Positions 23,885 to 31,666 of a DNA stretch of 64,000 nt are shown here, one piece after another. The notes beneath the pieces were generated by a model. That model searched no databases. It saw only the letters and a list, made by a program, of their open reading frames with translations, and was not told the DNA's origin. A program made the translations under genes and the position numbers. Source of the stretch: Lachnoclostridium sp. An169 (GTDB lineage Bacteria > Bacillota > Clostridia > Lachnospirales > Lachnospiraceae); NCBI RefSeq assembly GCF_002160525.1, contig NZ_NFKT01000006.1, positions 105,741-169,740 of the forward strand, given 5' to 3'. Within the stretch, counting starts at the first letter, position 1; every line of letters starts with the position of its first letter.

Positions 23885-24062
23885 ATGTGTATCCCGTAAA
23901 GCTGTTTTACGTGTAAAAACAGAGTTGTTTTGACAGGTGACATTAAAATAGATCAATTAAAATGATTAATTTTACCACTGGTATAATACTAAAACCTATG
24001 GTAGTATAGGTGAGAATAAAATAAAGCAATCAAATTGATTAAATATAAGGAGAGGTACTGTT
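23885..24062 (+). promoter_or_regulatory. leuA leader with extended -10 and two AT-rich inverted repeats
   Basis: An extended -10 (TGGTATAAT, 23979-23987) is the best promoter element; no good -35 is 17 bp away. Upstream of it is AATTAA-aatga-TTAATT (23955-23971), and downstream, just before the ribosome site AGGAGAGG, is AATCA-aat-TGATT (24028-24040). Both inverted repeats share an ATCAA/TGATTAA theme and could be operators flanking the start of transcription. No T-box, leader peptide with Leu codons or terminator is visible. Confidence 0.5.
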
Positions 24063-26051
24063 ATGGAAAACTGGCAGAAGTATGAAAAGAGTTATTTTAT
24101 GCCGCCTGAGCCGTGCTACGACTGGGTGAAGAAAGATTCTATTGATAAGCCGCCGATCTGGTGCAGCGTTGACTTGAGAGACGGAAATCAGGCGCTGATC
24201 GAGCCCATGAGTCTGGATGAGAAGCTTGAGTTCTTCCAGATGCTTGTTGATATCGGATTCAAGGTAATCGAAGTCGGATTCCCGGCTGCATCCGAGACGG
24301 AGTTCCAGTTTATGAGAACACTGATCGAGCAGAACATGATTCCGGACGATGTTACGGTTCAGGTGCTGACACAGGCGAGAGAACATATTATCAAGAGAAC
24401 ATTTGAAGCGGTAAAGGGCGCACCGCATGCAATTATACATGTATACAATTCCACATCTGTTGCTCAGAGAGAGCAGGTGTTCCGCAAAAATAAGGAAGAG
24501 ATCAAGAAGATTGCCGTGGACGGCGCGAAACTTCTGAAACAGCTTGCAAAGGAGACTTCCGGCAACTTTACTTTTGAGTACAGCCCGGAGAGCTTCCAGG
24601 GAACAGAGGTTGACTATGCTCTTGAAGTGTGCAACGCAGTTCTCGATGTATGGAAACCGACGAAGAACAACAAGGCGATCATCAATCTGCCGACCACTGT
24701 GGAAAATGCAATGCCTCATGTGTTTGCAAGCCAGGTAGAGTACTTCAACAAACATCTGCTTCACCGGGAGAATGTGATCCTCTCCCTTCATCCCCATAAT
24801 GACCGGGGATCGGGAATCAGCGATGCGGAGCTTGGCATCCTTGCAGGCGCGGACCGGATCGAGGGAACTCTGTTCGGAAACGGCGAGAGAACCGGAAATG
24901 TGGATATTATCACACTTGCCATGAACATGTTCTCACAGGGTGTTGACCCGGGACTTGACTTCTCCAATATGAGCGATATCTGCGAGGTTTACGAGCGGGT
25001 GACAAGGATGAAGGTTTCCCCGAGACAGCCCTATGCGGGAGAACTTGTCTTCACGGCGTTCTCCGGATCCCATCAGGACGCCATCGCCAAGGGTATGGCC
25101 TGGAGAGAGGAACACAGGTGCGAGAAGTGGAGCGTTCCCTATCTTCCCATCGATCCGCAGGACGTGGGACGCAGATACGACTCCGATGTTATCCGCATCA
25201 ACAGCCAGTCCGGAAAGGGCGGCGTAAACTACATCCTCAAGCAGAGCTTCGGCATCAGTCTGCCGGAGAAGATGAGAGAGGAAGTCGGCTATCTCGTAAA
25301 AGACGTTTCCGACAAGGCGCACAAAGAGCTTACTCCGGATCTGGTTTATCATATTTTCGAGGACCACTATATCAATGCAAAACCGGTGTTTACGGTAGAT
25401 GAGTGCCACTTCAGACAGGAGGACGGCATCATCGCGGAGGCTTCCATCCACCATAATGGGAATACGCGCAAGATCACCGGAGTAGGAAACGGACGTCTCG
25501 ATGCGGTGAGCAACGCGATCAAGCATTATTTTGACGTAAGTTACGAACTGGCATTTTACGAGGAGCATTCCCTTACAAAAGGATCTTCTTCAAGAGCAGT
25601 GGCGTATGTTGGCGTGATCTGCAACAAGAAGCGCTACTGGGGCGTAGGCATTGACCCTGATATTATCAAGGCGTCCATCGAGGCTCTTGTTGTGGCTGTA
25701 AATAAGATTCAGGAAGTGGCGGAATCACAGAATGTAAAGGATGAGAGACTTCTTGAGATTACGAATTACATCTATGCAAACTACAAGGATGTGACACTGG
25801 ATGACCTGGCGGAGAAATTCTTCCTCTCCAAGCCCTATCTCTCGAAGTATATCAAGGAGAAATCCGGTATGACTTTCGGGGACATTCTGAAGAAAGTGAG
25901 AATGAAAAAAGCACGCGCCATGTTGAAGAGCAGCAGCGCCACGGTGGAGAATATCGCGGAGTCTGTCGGATACCAGAATGTGGAACACTTTAACCGCGTG
26001 TTCAAAAAGATGTACAATATTACGCCCGTGCAGTACCGGAACCGCAAATAA
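24063..26051 (+). CDS. leuA: 2-isopropylmalate synthase fused to an AraC-type DNA-binding domain
   Basis: First enzyme of leucine synthesis (acetyl-CoA plus 2-ketoisovalerate), here 662 residues. Residues 30-320 are the TIM-barrel catalytic domain of the mycobacterial-type LeuA: DLRDGNQ (37-43), then metal-binding SLHPHND at 241-247 and GNGERTGN at 272-279. Residues 430-550 are the LeuA dimer/regulatory domain that normally binds leucine (GRLDAVSNAI, GSSSRAVAYVGV). Residues 563-662 are a complete two-HTH AraC/XylS domain: LDDLAEKFFLSKPYLSKYIKE, then the signature IAESVGYQNVEHFNRVFKKM and PVQYR. There is no stop or frame change at the join near 25725. The gene stands alone with its own promoter. 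The enzyme may therefore also act as a leucine-responsive transcription factor; that role is inference. Confidence 0.93.
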   Translation: MENWQKYEKSYFMPPEPCYDWVKKDSIDKPPIWCSVDLRDGNQALIEPMSLDEKLEFFQMLVDIGFKVIEVGFPAASETEFQFMRTLIEQNMIPDDVTVQVLTQAREHIIKRTFEAVKGAPHAIIHVYNSTSVAQREQVFRKNKEEIKKIAVDGAKLLKQLAKETSGNFTFEYSPESFQGTEVDYALEVCNAVLDVWKPTKNNKAIINLPTTVENAMPHVFASQVEYFNKHLLHRENVILSLHPHNDRGSGISDAELGILAGADRIEGTLFGNGERTGNVDIITLAMNMFSQGVDPGLDFSNMSDICEVYERVTRMKVSPRQPYAGELVFTAFSGSHQDAIAKGMAWREEHRCEKWSVPYLPIDPQDVGRRYDSDVIRINSQSGKGGVNYILKQSFGISLPEKMREEVGYLVKDVSDKAHKELTPDLVYHIFEDHYINAKPVFTVDECHFRQEDGIIAEASIHHNGNTRKITGVGNGRLDAVSNAIKHYFDVSYELAFYEEHSLTKGSSSRAVAYVGVICNKKRYWGVGIDPDIIKASIEALVVAVNKIQEVAESQNVKDERLLEITNYIYANYKDVTLDDLAEKFFLSKPYLSKYIKEKSGMTFGDILKKVRMKKARAMLKSSSATVENIAESVGYQNVEHFNRVFKKMYNITPVQYRNRK

Positions 26052-26096
26052 ATTCCCCGCCGGTCCGGGAAAAGACGGGATGGGGAAAGAACAGAA

Positions 26097-26134
26097 AACC
26101 CGGACAGGAGTCCTTACGGATGACTGTCCGGGTT
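26097..26134 (+). terminator. Hairpin downstream of leuA
   Basis: An 11-bp perfect stem (AACCCGGACAG / CTGTCCGGGTT) with a 16-nt loop that can itself pair TCC/GGA. Only a weak T content follows, so termination may be Rho-independent but imperfect. It lies 45 bp after the leuA-araC stop. Confidence 0.6.
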
Positions 26135-26174
26135 CTGCTATGTGAAAAACTTGTCAATTATAGGCAATTTTGAA

Positions 26175-26203
26175 TTGAAATTCAGAAATCTCTGTTATAT
26201 ACT
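26175..26203 (+). promoter_or_regulatory. Probable sigma-A promoter of the decarboxylase operon
   Basis: TTGAAA at 26175-26180 and TATACT at 26198-26203, 17-bp spacer, followed by an 80-bp leader to the first start codon with AATGGAGGGCTAGAAT as the ribosome site. Confidence 0.65.
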
Positions 26204-26285
26204 AGAATAGGCAGAAATTTTGGTTTACAGTAAGAATTCTTTATTATTCTTGCACAAACAAATATAAAAAATGGAGGGCTAGAAT

Positions 26286-27725
26286 ATGAGCTACAATGCA
26301 ACAGGAAACTCAGCAAGCAGAAGAATTGCCACATTGCTTGATGAGGGGAGCTTTGTTGAAATCGGCGGTGCTGTTACTGCCAGAAGTACTGATTTCAACA
26401 TGCAGGAAAAAGAGACTCCATCCGACGGTGTTATCACCGGATACGGAGTAATCGACGGCAATCTTGTATATGTATACAGTCAGGATGCCGCTGTTCTCGG
26501 CGGTGCCATCGGCGAGATGCACGCAAAGAAGATTGCGAATATGTATGACATGGCAATGAAGATGGGGGCTCCGGTAATCGGGCTGATCGACTGCGCCGGA
26601 ATGAGACTGCAGGAGGCGACTGATGCGCTTGAGGCGTTCGGAAGTCTTTATTACAGGCAGACCATGGCGTCGGGAGTTGTTCCGCAGATCGCGGCAATCT
26701 TCGGCATGTGCGGCGGCGGACTCGCGATCGTTCCGGGACTTGCTGATTTCACATTTATGGAAGAAAAAGAAGGAAAGCTCTTTGTGAACTCTCCGAATGC
26801 TCTGGAAGGAAACGAGGTTTCCAGATGCGATACTTCAAGCGCACAGTATCAGAGCGCAACCGCCGGACTGGTAGACGGAATCGGCACAGAGGAGGAGATC
26901 CTCGGACAGATCCGCAGCCTTGTCTGCATGATCCCGGCTAACAACGAAGATGATTCTTCCTATGAAGAATGTAATGATGATCTGAACCGTCTCTGCGATG
27001 ACATTGCAGGCGCTGTGGAGGATACTTCCATTGCTCTTTCCAGAATCGCAGATGACCAGGCGTTCTTCGAAATCAAGAAAGACTATGCAAAAGACATGGT
27101 AACCGGATTTATGAGACTTAACGGGATGACAGTGGGAGCAGTTGCAAACCGCACAAAAGTATATGGCGCTGACGGCGCGGAAGAGGCTGCATATGACTGT
27201 GCCCTGTCCGTTGACGGATGTAAGAAGGCTATTGATTTTGTGAATTTCTGCGATGCATTTTCCATTCCGGTTCTCACTCTGACGAACGTGGCCGGATATG
27301 CCGCTACAGTGGAATCCGAGAAGAACATGGCAAGAGCGGTTGCGAGACTGACCTATACTTTTGCCAACGCTACAGTGCCGAAGGTAAATGTCATTGTAGG
27401 AAAAGCTTTCGGAAGCGCTTATATCGCCATGAACAGCAAATCCATCGGCGCAGATATGGTTTACGCATGGCCGTCTGCGGAAATTGGAATGATGGACGCG
27501 GATCTTGCGGCGAAGATTATGTATGCGGATGCAGATGCCGCAACGATGAAGGCAAAGGCAGACGAGTACAGAGAACTGCAGTCCAGTCCGGTATCAGCGG
27601 CGAGAAGAGGCTATGTTGACGCGATCATCGAGCCGGCAGATACAAGAAAATATGTGATCGGTGCATTTGAGATGCTGTTCACGAAGAGAGAGGACCGCCC
27701 GGATAAAAAGCACGGTACGGTTTAG
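26286..27725 (+). CDS. Acyl-CoA carboxyltransferase subunit (MmdA-like)
   Basis: Cytoplasmic carboxyltransferase of 479 residues, homologous to the alpha subunit of Na+-pumping methylmalonyl-CoA decarboxylase and to the 12S subunit of transcarboxylase. It shows the two crotonase-like halves: GVIDGNLVYVYSQDAAVLGGAIGE and FGMCGGGLAI in the first, NVAGYAATVESEKNMARAVARL and VNVIVGKAFGSAYIAM in the second, the latter forming acyl-CoA and biotin pockets. It is about 30 residues shorter than typical MmdA at the N-terminus. It heads an operon with OadG-, biotin-carrier-, OadB- and OadA-like genes. The acyl-CoA substrate (methylmalonyl-, malonyl- or glutaconyl-CoA) is not certain. Confidence 0.88.
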   Translation: MSYNATGNSASRRIATLLDEGSFVEIGGAVTARSTDFNMQEKETPSDGVITGYGVIDGNLVYVYSQDAAVLGGAIGEMHAKKIANMYDMAMKMGAPVIGLIDCAGMRLQEATDALEAFGSLYYRQTMASGVVPQIAAIFGMCGGGLAIVPGLADFTFMEEKEGKLFVNSPNALEGNEVSRCDTSSAQYQSATAGLVDGIGTEEEILGQIRSLVCMIPANNEDDSSYEECNDDLNRLCDDIAGAVEDTSIALSRIADDQAFFEIKKDYAKDMVTGFMRLNGMTVGAVANRTKVYGADGAEEAAYDCALSVDGCKKAIDFVNFCDAFSIPVLTLTNVAGYAATVESEKNMARAVARLTYTFANATVPKVNVIVGKAFGSAYIAMNSKSIGADMVYAWPSAEIGMMDADLAAKIMYADADAATMKAKADEYRELQSSPVSAARRGYVDAIIEPADTRKYVIGAFEMLFTKREDRPDKKHGTV

Positions 27726-27739
27726 TGAGGTGAGGCGAA

Positions 27740-28522
27740 GTGAAGAAAAGAATCAGTTTATTGGGAATTGTCCTCATCCTTATATTTGCTTTTACAGGAT
27801 GCAGCAGTTCCAATACAGTGGAGTATGACCAGACACAGCTGGAACAGTACGCTGAGTTTATCATCCAGAATTTCAGTGCGATGACAGACGAGCAGCTGGA
27901 TTCCTTTGAAGACATGTCAGAGTTGGAACTCGATCTGACGATGCTCAATGCTGGCGTCCCGGTTTCAGGAGAAAATTTCCTGAAGATGATCGACGCCTGG
28001 CAGGCAGCGGAAGATGAGTGCGGCGAATTCATCGGTGTTGACGGAAACTATACGGCTGAGGTGACAAATGACGGCGTGACCCTTTCCGTGGAGGCTGAGT
28101 ATGCAGACAGAACTGCGACCATTGATTTCGCATTTGACAATGAGCTGAACATGGAGAGCATTACAGTAGGCGCGGATTATTCTACGGGAGAGATCCTTCA
28201 GAAAGCCGGTCTGAATACGATTCTCGGTATGGGTACCGTATTCGTTGTACTGATCTTCCTGTCCTTTGTCATCTGGCTTCTGAAATTTATTCCGGTCCTT
28301 GAGAAGAAGTTCCGGAAAGCTCCGGCTGCAGCAGAGCCGGTGAAGGCTGAGACGCCTGCGGCGGCTCCGGTACCGGCAGCGGTTCCGGCAGAAGCGGCAG
28401 CGGAAGATGATTCTGAGCTTGTGGCAGTGATCGCAGCAGCGGTCGCAGCGGCAGAGGGAACATCTGTTGACGGATTTGTTGTGAGATCAATTAAGCGAAG
28501 AAAATCAAATAAATGGAATTAA
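27740..28522 (+). CDS. OadG-like gamma subunit with an N-terminal lipoprotein domain
   Basis: A 260-residue protein, much longer than the 80-120 of normal OadG/MmdD. Residues 1-21 are a lipoprotein signal (IFAFTGCSSS), and 25-145 form an extracytoplasmic acidic domain resembling DUF3887-like folds. Residues about 160-185 are the OadG transmembrane helix (GMGTVFVVLIFLSFVIWLLKF), followed by an Ala/Pro linker and the short cytoplasmic tail LVAVIAAAVAAAEG ending in basic residues, typical of OadG. The product would thus be anchored both by lipid and by helix. Start is GTG at 27740 after GAGGTGAGGCG. It lies 14 bp after the carboxyltransferase gene. Confidence 0.8.
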   Translation: MKKRISLLGIVLILIFAFTGCSSSNTVEYDQTQLEQYAEFIIQNFSAMTDEQLDSFEDMSELELDLTMLNAGVPVSGENFLKMIDAWQAAEDECGEFIGVDGNYTAEVTNDGVTLSVEAEYADRTATIDFAFDNELNMESITVGADYSTGEILQKAGLNTILGMGTVFVVLIFLSFVIWLLKFIPVLEKKFRKAPAAAEPVKAETPAAAPVPAAVPAEAAAEDDSELVAVIAAAVAAAEGTSVDGFVVRSIKRRKSNKWN

Positions 28523-28538
28523 CCAGGAGGATTGGAAA

Positions 28539-28919
28539 ATGAAAAACTATACGATCACAGTAAATGGAAATGTATATGACGTAACTGTAGAGGAAAAGGG
28601 TGCAGGCGCAGCACCGGCACCGGCTGCAGCTCCGAAAGCGGCACCGGCTCCGGCTCCGAAGGCAGCACCGGCACCGGCTGCGGCTCCGAAAGCGGCAGGC
28701 GCAGGAAAGATCCAGGTGAAAGCAGGCGCAGCCGGAAAAGTATACCAGATCCCGACGACAGTGGGACAGAGCGTACAGGCGGGCGATGCCGTGGTTATCA
28801 TCGAAGCGATGAAGATGGAGATCCCGGTTGTTGCACCGGAGGCAGGAACGATTGCAAGCATTGATGTCGCTGTAGGCGATGCGATTGAGGCAGGAGCAGT
28901 TCTGGCGACATTAAACTAG
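28539..28919 (+). CDS. Biotin carboxyl carrier subunit
   Basis: A 126-residue biotinyl protein. The N-terminal strand-rich segment (YTITVNGNVYDVTVEEKG) and a 35-residue Ala/Pro swinging linker lead to a biotinyl domain at about 55-126 with the biotinylation motif EAMKMEI; the modified Lys is near residue 91. It carries carboxyl groups from either carboxyltransferase to the OadB-like pump. RBS is CCAGGAGG. The linker is coded by short near-repeats of GCACCGGCACCGGCTGC type, which may vary in copy number. Confidence 0.94.
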   Translation: MKNYTITVNGNVYDVTVEEKGAGAAPAPAAAPKAAPAPAPKAAPAPAAAPKAAGAGKIQVKAGAAGKVYQIPTTVGQSVQAGDAVVIIEAMKMEIPVVAPEAGTIASIDVAVGDAIEAGAVLATLN

Positions 28920-28945
28920 TTATTACTGACCAGGAGGTTTGAAAA

Positions 28946-30097
28946 ATGGAATATATTTCAAATACGCTGGAGAATCTTGTGGAGCAGACCGCATTCATGA
29001 ACCTGACGGTCGGAAACCTGATCATGATCGGTGTTGCCTGCCTCTTTCTCTATTTAGCGATTAAGCATGGGTTTGAACCCCTGCTGCTTGTTCCGATCGC
29101 CTTCGGTATGCTGCTCGTCAATATCTATCCTGATATCATGATCAGCCCCGAAGAGGCGTCAAACGGCACAGGCGGACTTCTTTACTATTTCTATGTACTT
29201 GACGAATGGTCCATCCTTCCGTCTCTGATTTTCCTCGGAGTCGGAGCGATGACCGATTTCGGACCGCTGATTGCGAACCCGAAGAGTTTCCTTCTCGGCG
29301 CTGCGGCTCAGTTCGGTATCTTTGCCGCATACCTTGGCGCCATGGCGATGGGATTCTCCGACAGGGCGGCTGCGGCAATCTCCATCATCGGTGGAGCTGA
29401 CGGCCCGACTTCTATCTTCCTTGCAGGAAAGCTGGAGCAGACTGCGATTCTCGGACCGATTGCGGTGGCGGCTTACTCGTATATGTCACTTGTGCCGATT
29501 ATCCAGCCGCCGATTATGAAGCTCCTTACAACAGAGAAAGAGCGTAAGATCAAGATGGAGCAGCTCCGTCCGGTTTCCAAACTGGAGAGAATCCTCTTCC
29601 CGGTTATCATCACCATCGTTGTGTGCGTGATCCTTCCGACGACAGCTCCGCTGGTTGGTATGCTTATGCTCGGTAACCTGTTCAAGGAGTCCGGCGTTGT
29701 AAGACAGCTGACAGATACAGCCGCAAATGTCCTGATGTATATCGTTGTTATCCTTCTCGGTACTTCCGTAGGTGCTACAACGAGTGCTGAGGCATTCCTG
29801 AACATGGATACGATCAAGATCGTTATCCTCGGTCTGGTTGCGTTCGCATTCGGTACGGCTGCAGGTGTCCTGTTTGGTAAACTGATGTGCCTGGTAACAA
29901 AGGGCAAGGTCAACCCGCTGATCGGTTCTGCCGGTGTGTCAGCCGTTCCTATGGCAGCCCGTGTTTCCCAGAAGGTGGGATCGGAGGCTGACCCGACGAA
30001 CTTCCTTCTGATGCATGCGATGGGACCGAACGTGGCCGGAGTTATCGGTACGGCAGTCGTGGCCGGAACCTTTATGGCAATCTTTGGCGTTAAGTAA
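28946..30097 (+). CDS. Sodium ion-translocating decarboxylase beta subunit
   Basis: Integral membrane protein of 383 residues, homologous to OadB/MmdB, which decarboxylates carboxybiotin and pumps Na+ outward. It has about nine to ten hydrophobic helices, and the conserved [25 protein letters not shown] region (with the Na+-site Asp) and [12 protein letters not shown] are intact. The C-terminal [16 protein letters not shown] block is also typical. It lies between the biotin carrier and the oxaloacetate-type carboxyltransferase. This is the only pump in the operon, so both carboxyltransferases must use it if both decarboxylate. Confidence 0.95.
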   Translation: MEYISNTLENLVEQTAFMNLTVGNLIMIGVACLFLYLAIKHGFEPLLLVPIAFGMLLVNIYPDIMISPEEASNGTGGLLYYFYVLDEWSILPSLIFLGVGAMTDFGPLIANPKSFLLGAAAQFGIFAAYLGAMAMGFSDRAAAAISIIGGADGPTSIFLAGKLEQTAILGPIAVAAYSYMSLVPIIQPPIMKLLTTEKERKIKMEQLRPVSKLERILFPVIITIVVCVILPTTAPLVGMLMLGNLFKESGVVRQLTDTAANVLMYIVVILLGTSVGATTSAEAFLNMDTIKIVILGLVAFAFGTAAGVLFGKLMCLVTKGKVNPLIGSAGVSAVPMAARVSQKVGSEADPTNFLLMHAMGPNVAGVIGTAVVAGTFMAIFGVK

Positions 30098-30115
30098 TAA
30101 TTGGAGGATAAATAA

Positions 30116-31531
30116 ATGGCAGAAATTGAAAAAAAACCGGTTAAAATAGTAGAGACCATTCTGCGTGACGCTCATCAGTCCCTGATCGCCACCAGAATGA
30201 CAACAGAGCAGATGCTGCCGATCATCGACAAGATGGACAAGGTGGGGTATCATGCTGTAGAGTGCTGGGGCGGTGCTACATTTGATGCGTCCCTGCGTTT
30301 CCTGAAGGAAGATCCGTGGGACAGACTGCGGAAATTCCGTGACGGATTCAAGAACACAAAACTTCAGATGCTGTTCCGCGGACAGAACATTCTGGGATAC
30401 CGTCCGTATGCAGACGATGTGGTTGAGTATTTCGTACAGAAATCTGTGGCAAACGGAATCGATATCATCCGTATCTTCGACTGCCTGAACGATATCAGAA
30501 ATCTTCAGACAGCAGTTACGGCAGCTAATAAAGAGAAGGCTCACGCACAGGTCGCAATGTCCTACACACTGGGTGATGCCTATACGCTGGATTACTGGGT
30601 GGACCTGGCGAAGAGAATCGAGGATATGGGTGCCAACTCCATCTGTGTAAAGGATATGGCAGGACTTCTCTGCCCGTATCAGGCGACAGAGCTTGTGACA
30701 GCACTCAAAGAGGCGGTAAGCATCCCGATTGAGATGCATACGCATTATACGTCAGGTGTTGCTTCCATGACCTATCTGAAGTCAGTGGAGGCGGGAGCTG
30801 ATATTATCGACACTGCAATTTCACCGTTTGCCCTGGGAACATCCCAGCCGGCTACCGAGGTAATGGTTGAGACATTCAAGGGAACGCCTTATGATACCGG
30901 ACTGGATCAGAAGCTTCTTGCAGAGATCGCGGATTACTTCCGTCCGATCAAGGATGAAGCGTTAAAGAGCGGTCTTCTCAATCCGACCAATCTTGGCGTG
31001 AATATCAAGACTCTTCTGTATCAGGTGCCGGGCGGAATGCTCTCCAACCTGACCTCACAGCTCAAGGAGCAGGGTGCAGAAGACAGATTCTACGATGTGC
31101 TTGAAGAAGTGCCGCGCGTCCGTAAAGACCTGGGCGAGCCGCCGCTTGTTACACCGTCATCCCAGATTGTCGGAACACAGGCAGTGCTCAATGTCCTTAT
31201 GGGTGAGCGCTACAAAGTTGCCACAAAAGAGACAAAGGATATCCTGGCAGGAAAATACGGCGCGACTGTGAAACCGGTAAATCCGGAACTTCAGAAGAAG
31301 ATTCTCGGCGACGATGCGGAGATTATCACATGCCGTCCGGCTGACCTGATTCCGAACGAGCTTGACACATTAAGAAAAGAGTGCGAGCAGTGGATCCAGC
31401 AGGATGAGGATGTGCTGACTTATGCACTGTTCCCGCAGGTTGCTGTCGATTTCTTCAAATACAGAGAGGCGCAGCAGACGAAGGTGGACGCTACGGTAGC
31501 TGACACAAAAGACGGAGCATATCCGGTATAA
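30116..31531 (+). CDS. Oxaloacetate/pyruvate carboxyltransferase (OadA 5S-type)
   Basis: A 471-residue carboxyltransferase of the pyruvate carboxylase/oxaloacetate decarboxylase alpha family. The TIM barrel starts VKIVETILRDAHQSL, with metal and substrate residues in DAHQS, and includes the lysine motif SICVKDMAGLL and MHTHYTSG. The C-terminal conserved domain runs about 320-450. It lacks the attached biotinyl domain of classical OadA, matching the transcarboxylase 5S subunit, and must use the separate carrier two genes upstream. It is the last gene of the operon, followed by a terminator. Confidence 0.92.
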   Translation: MAEIEKKPVKIVETILRDAHQSLIATRMTTEQMLPIIDKMDKVGYHAVECWGGATFDASLRFLKEDPWDRLRKFRDGFKNTKLQMLFRGQNILGYRPYADDVVEYFVQKSVANGIDIIRIFDCLNDIRNLQTAVTAANKEKAHAQVAMSYTLGDAYTLDYWVDLAKRIEDMGANSICVKDMAGLLCPYQATELVTALKEAVSIPIEMHTHYTSGVASMTYLKSVEAGADIIDTAISPFALGTSQPATEVMVETFKGTPYDTGLDQKLLAEIADYFRPIKDEALKSGLLNPTNLGVNIKTLLYQVPGGMLSNLTSQLKEQGAEDRFYDVLEEVPRVRKDLGEPPLVTPSSQIVGTQAVLNVLMGERYKVATKETKDILAGKYGATVKPVNPELQKKILGDDAEIITCRPADLIPNELDTLRKECEQWIQQDEDVLTYALFPQVAVDFFKYREAQQTKVDATVADTKDGAYPV

Positions 31532-31594
31532 AGCGGGAGTGAAAGCGTATTTTCGCGGACAGATACAGAGAGCGGCGCGCTTTCAGATATAACT

Positions 31595-31637
31595 GAGACA
31601 GAACGGATCAAAGAAGAGAAGTTCTGTCTCTTCTTTT
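31595..31637 (+). terminator. Intrinsic terminator of the decarboxylase operon
   Basis: A 10-bp perfect stem GAGACAGAAC (31595-31604) / GTTCTGTCTC (31621-31630) with a 16-nt loop, followed by TTCTTTT. Confidence 0.75.
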
Positions 31638-31666
31638 GATTTTCGGTGAGAAGAGGAGGAGTTCAG

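Noticed and set aside
23885..24062. A T-box riboswitch for leucine before leuA
   Set aside because: The leader is too short and has no T-box sequence, specifier loop or terminator/antiterminator pair.
28600..28710. A noncoding repeat in the biotin-carrier gene
   Set aside because: The short GCACCGGC-type repeats simply code the Ala/Pro linker usual in biotin carrier proteins.
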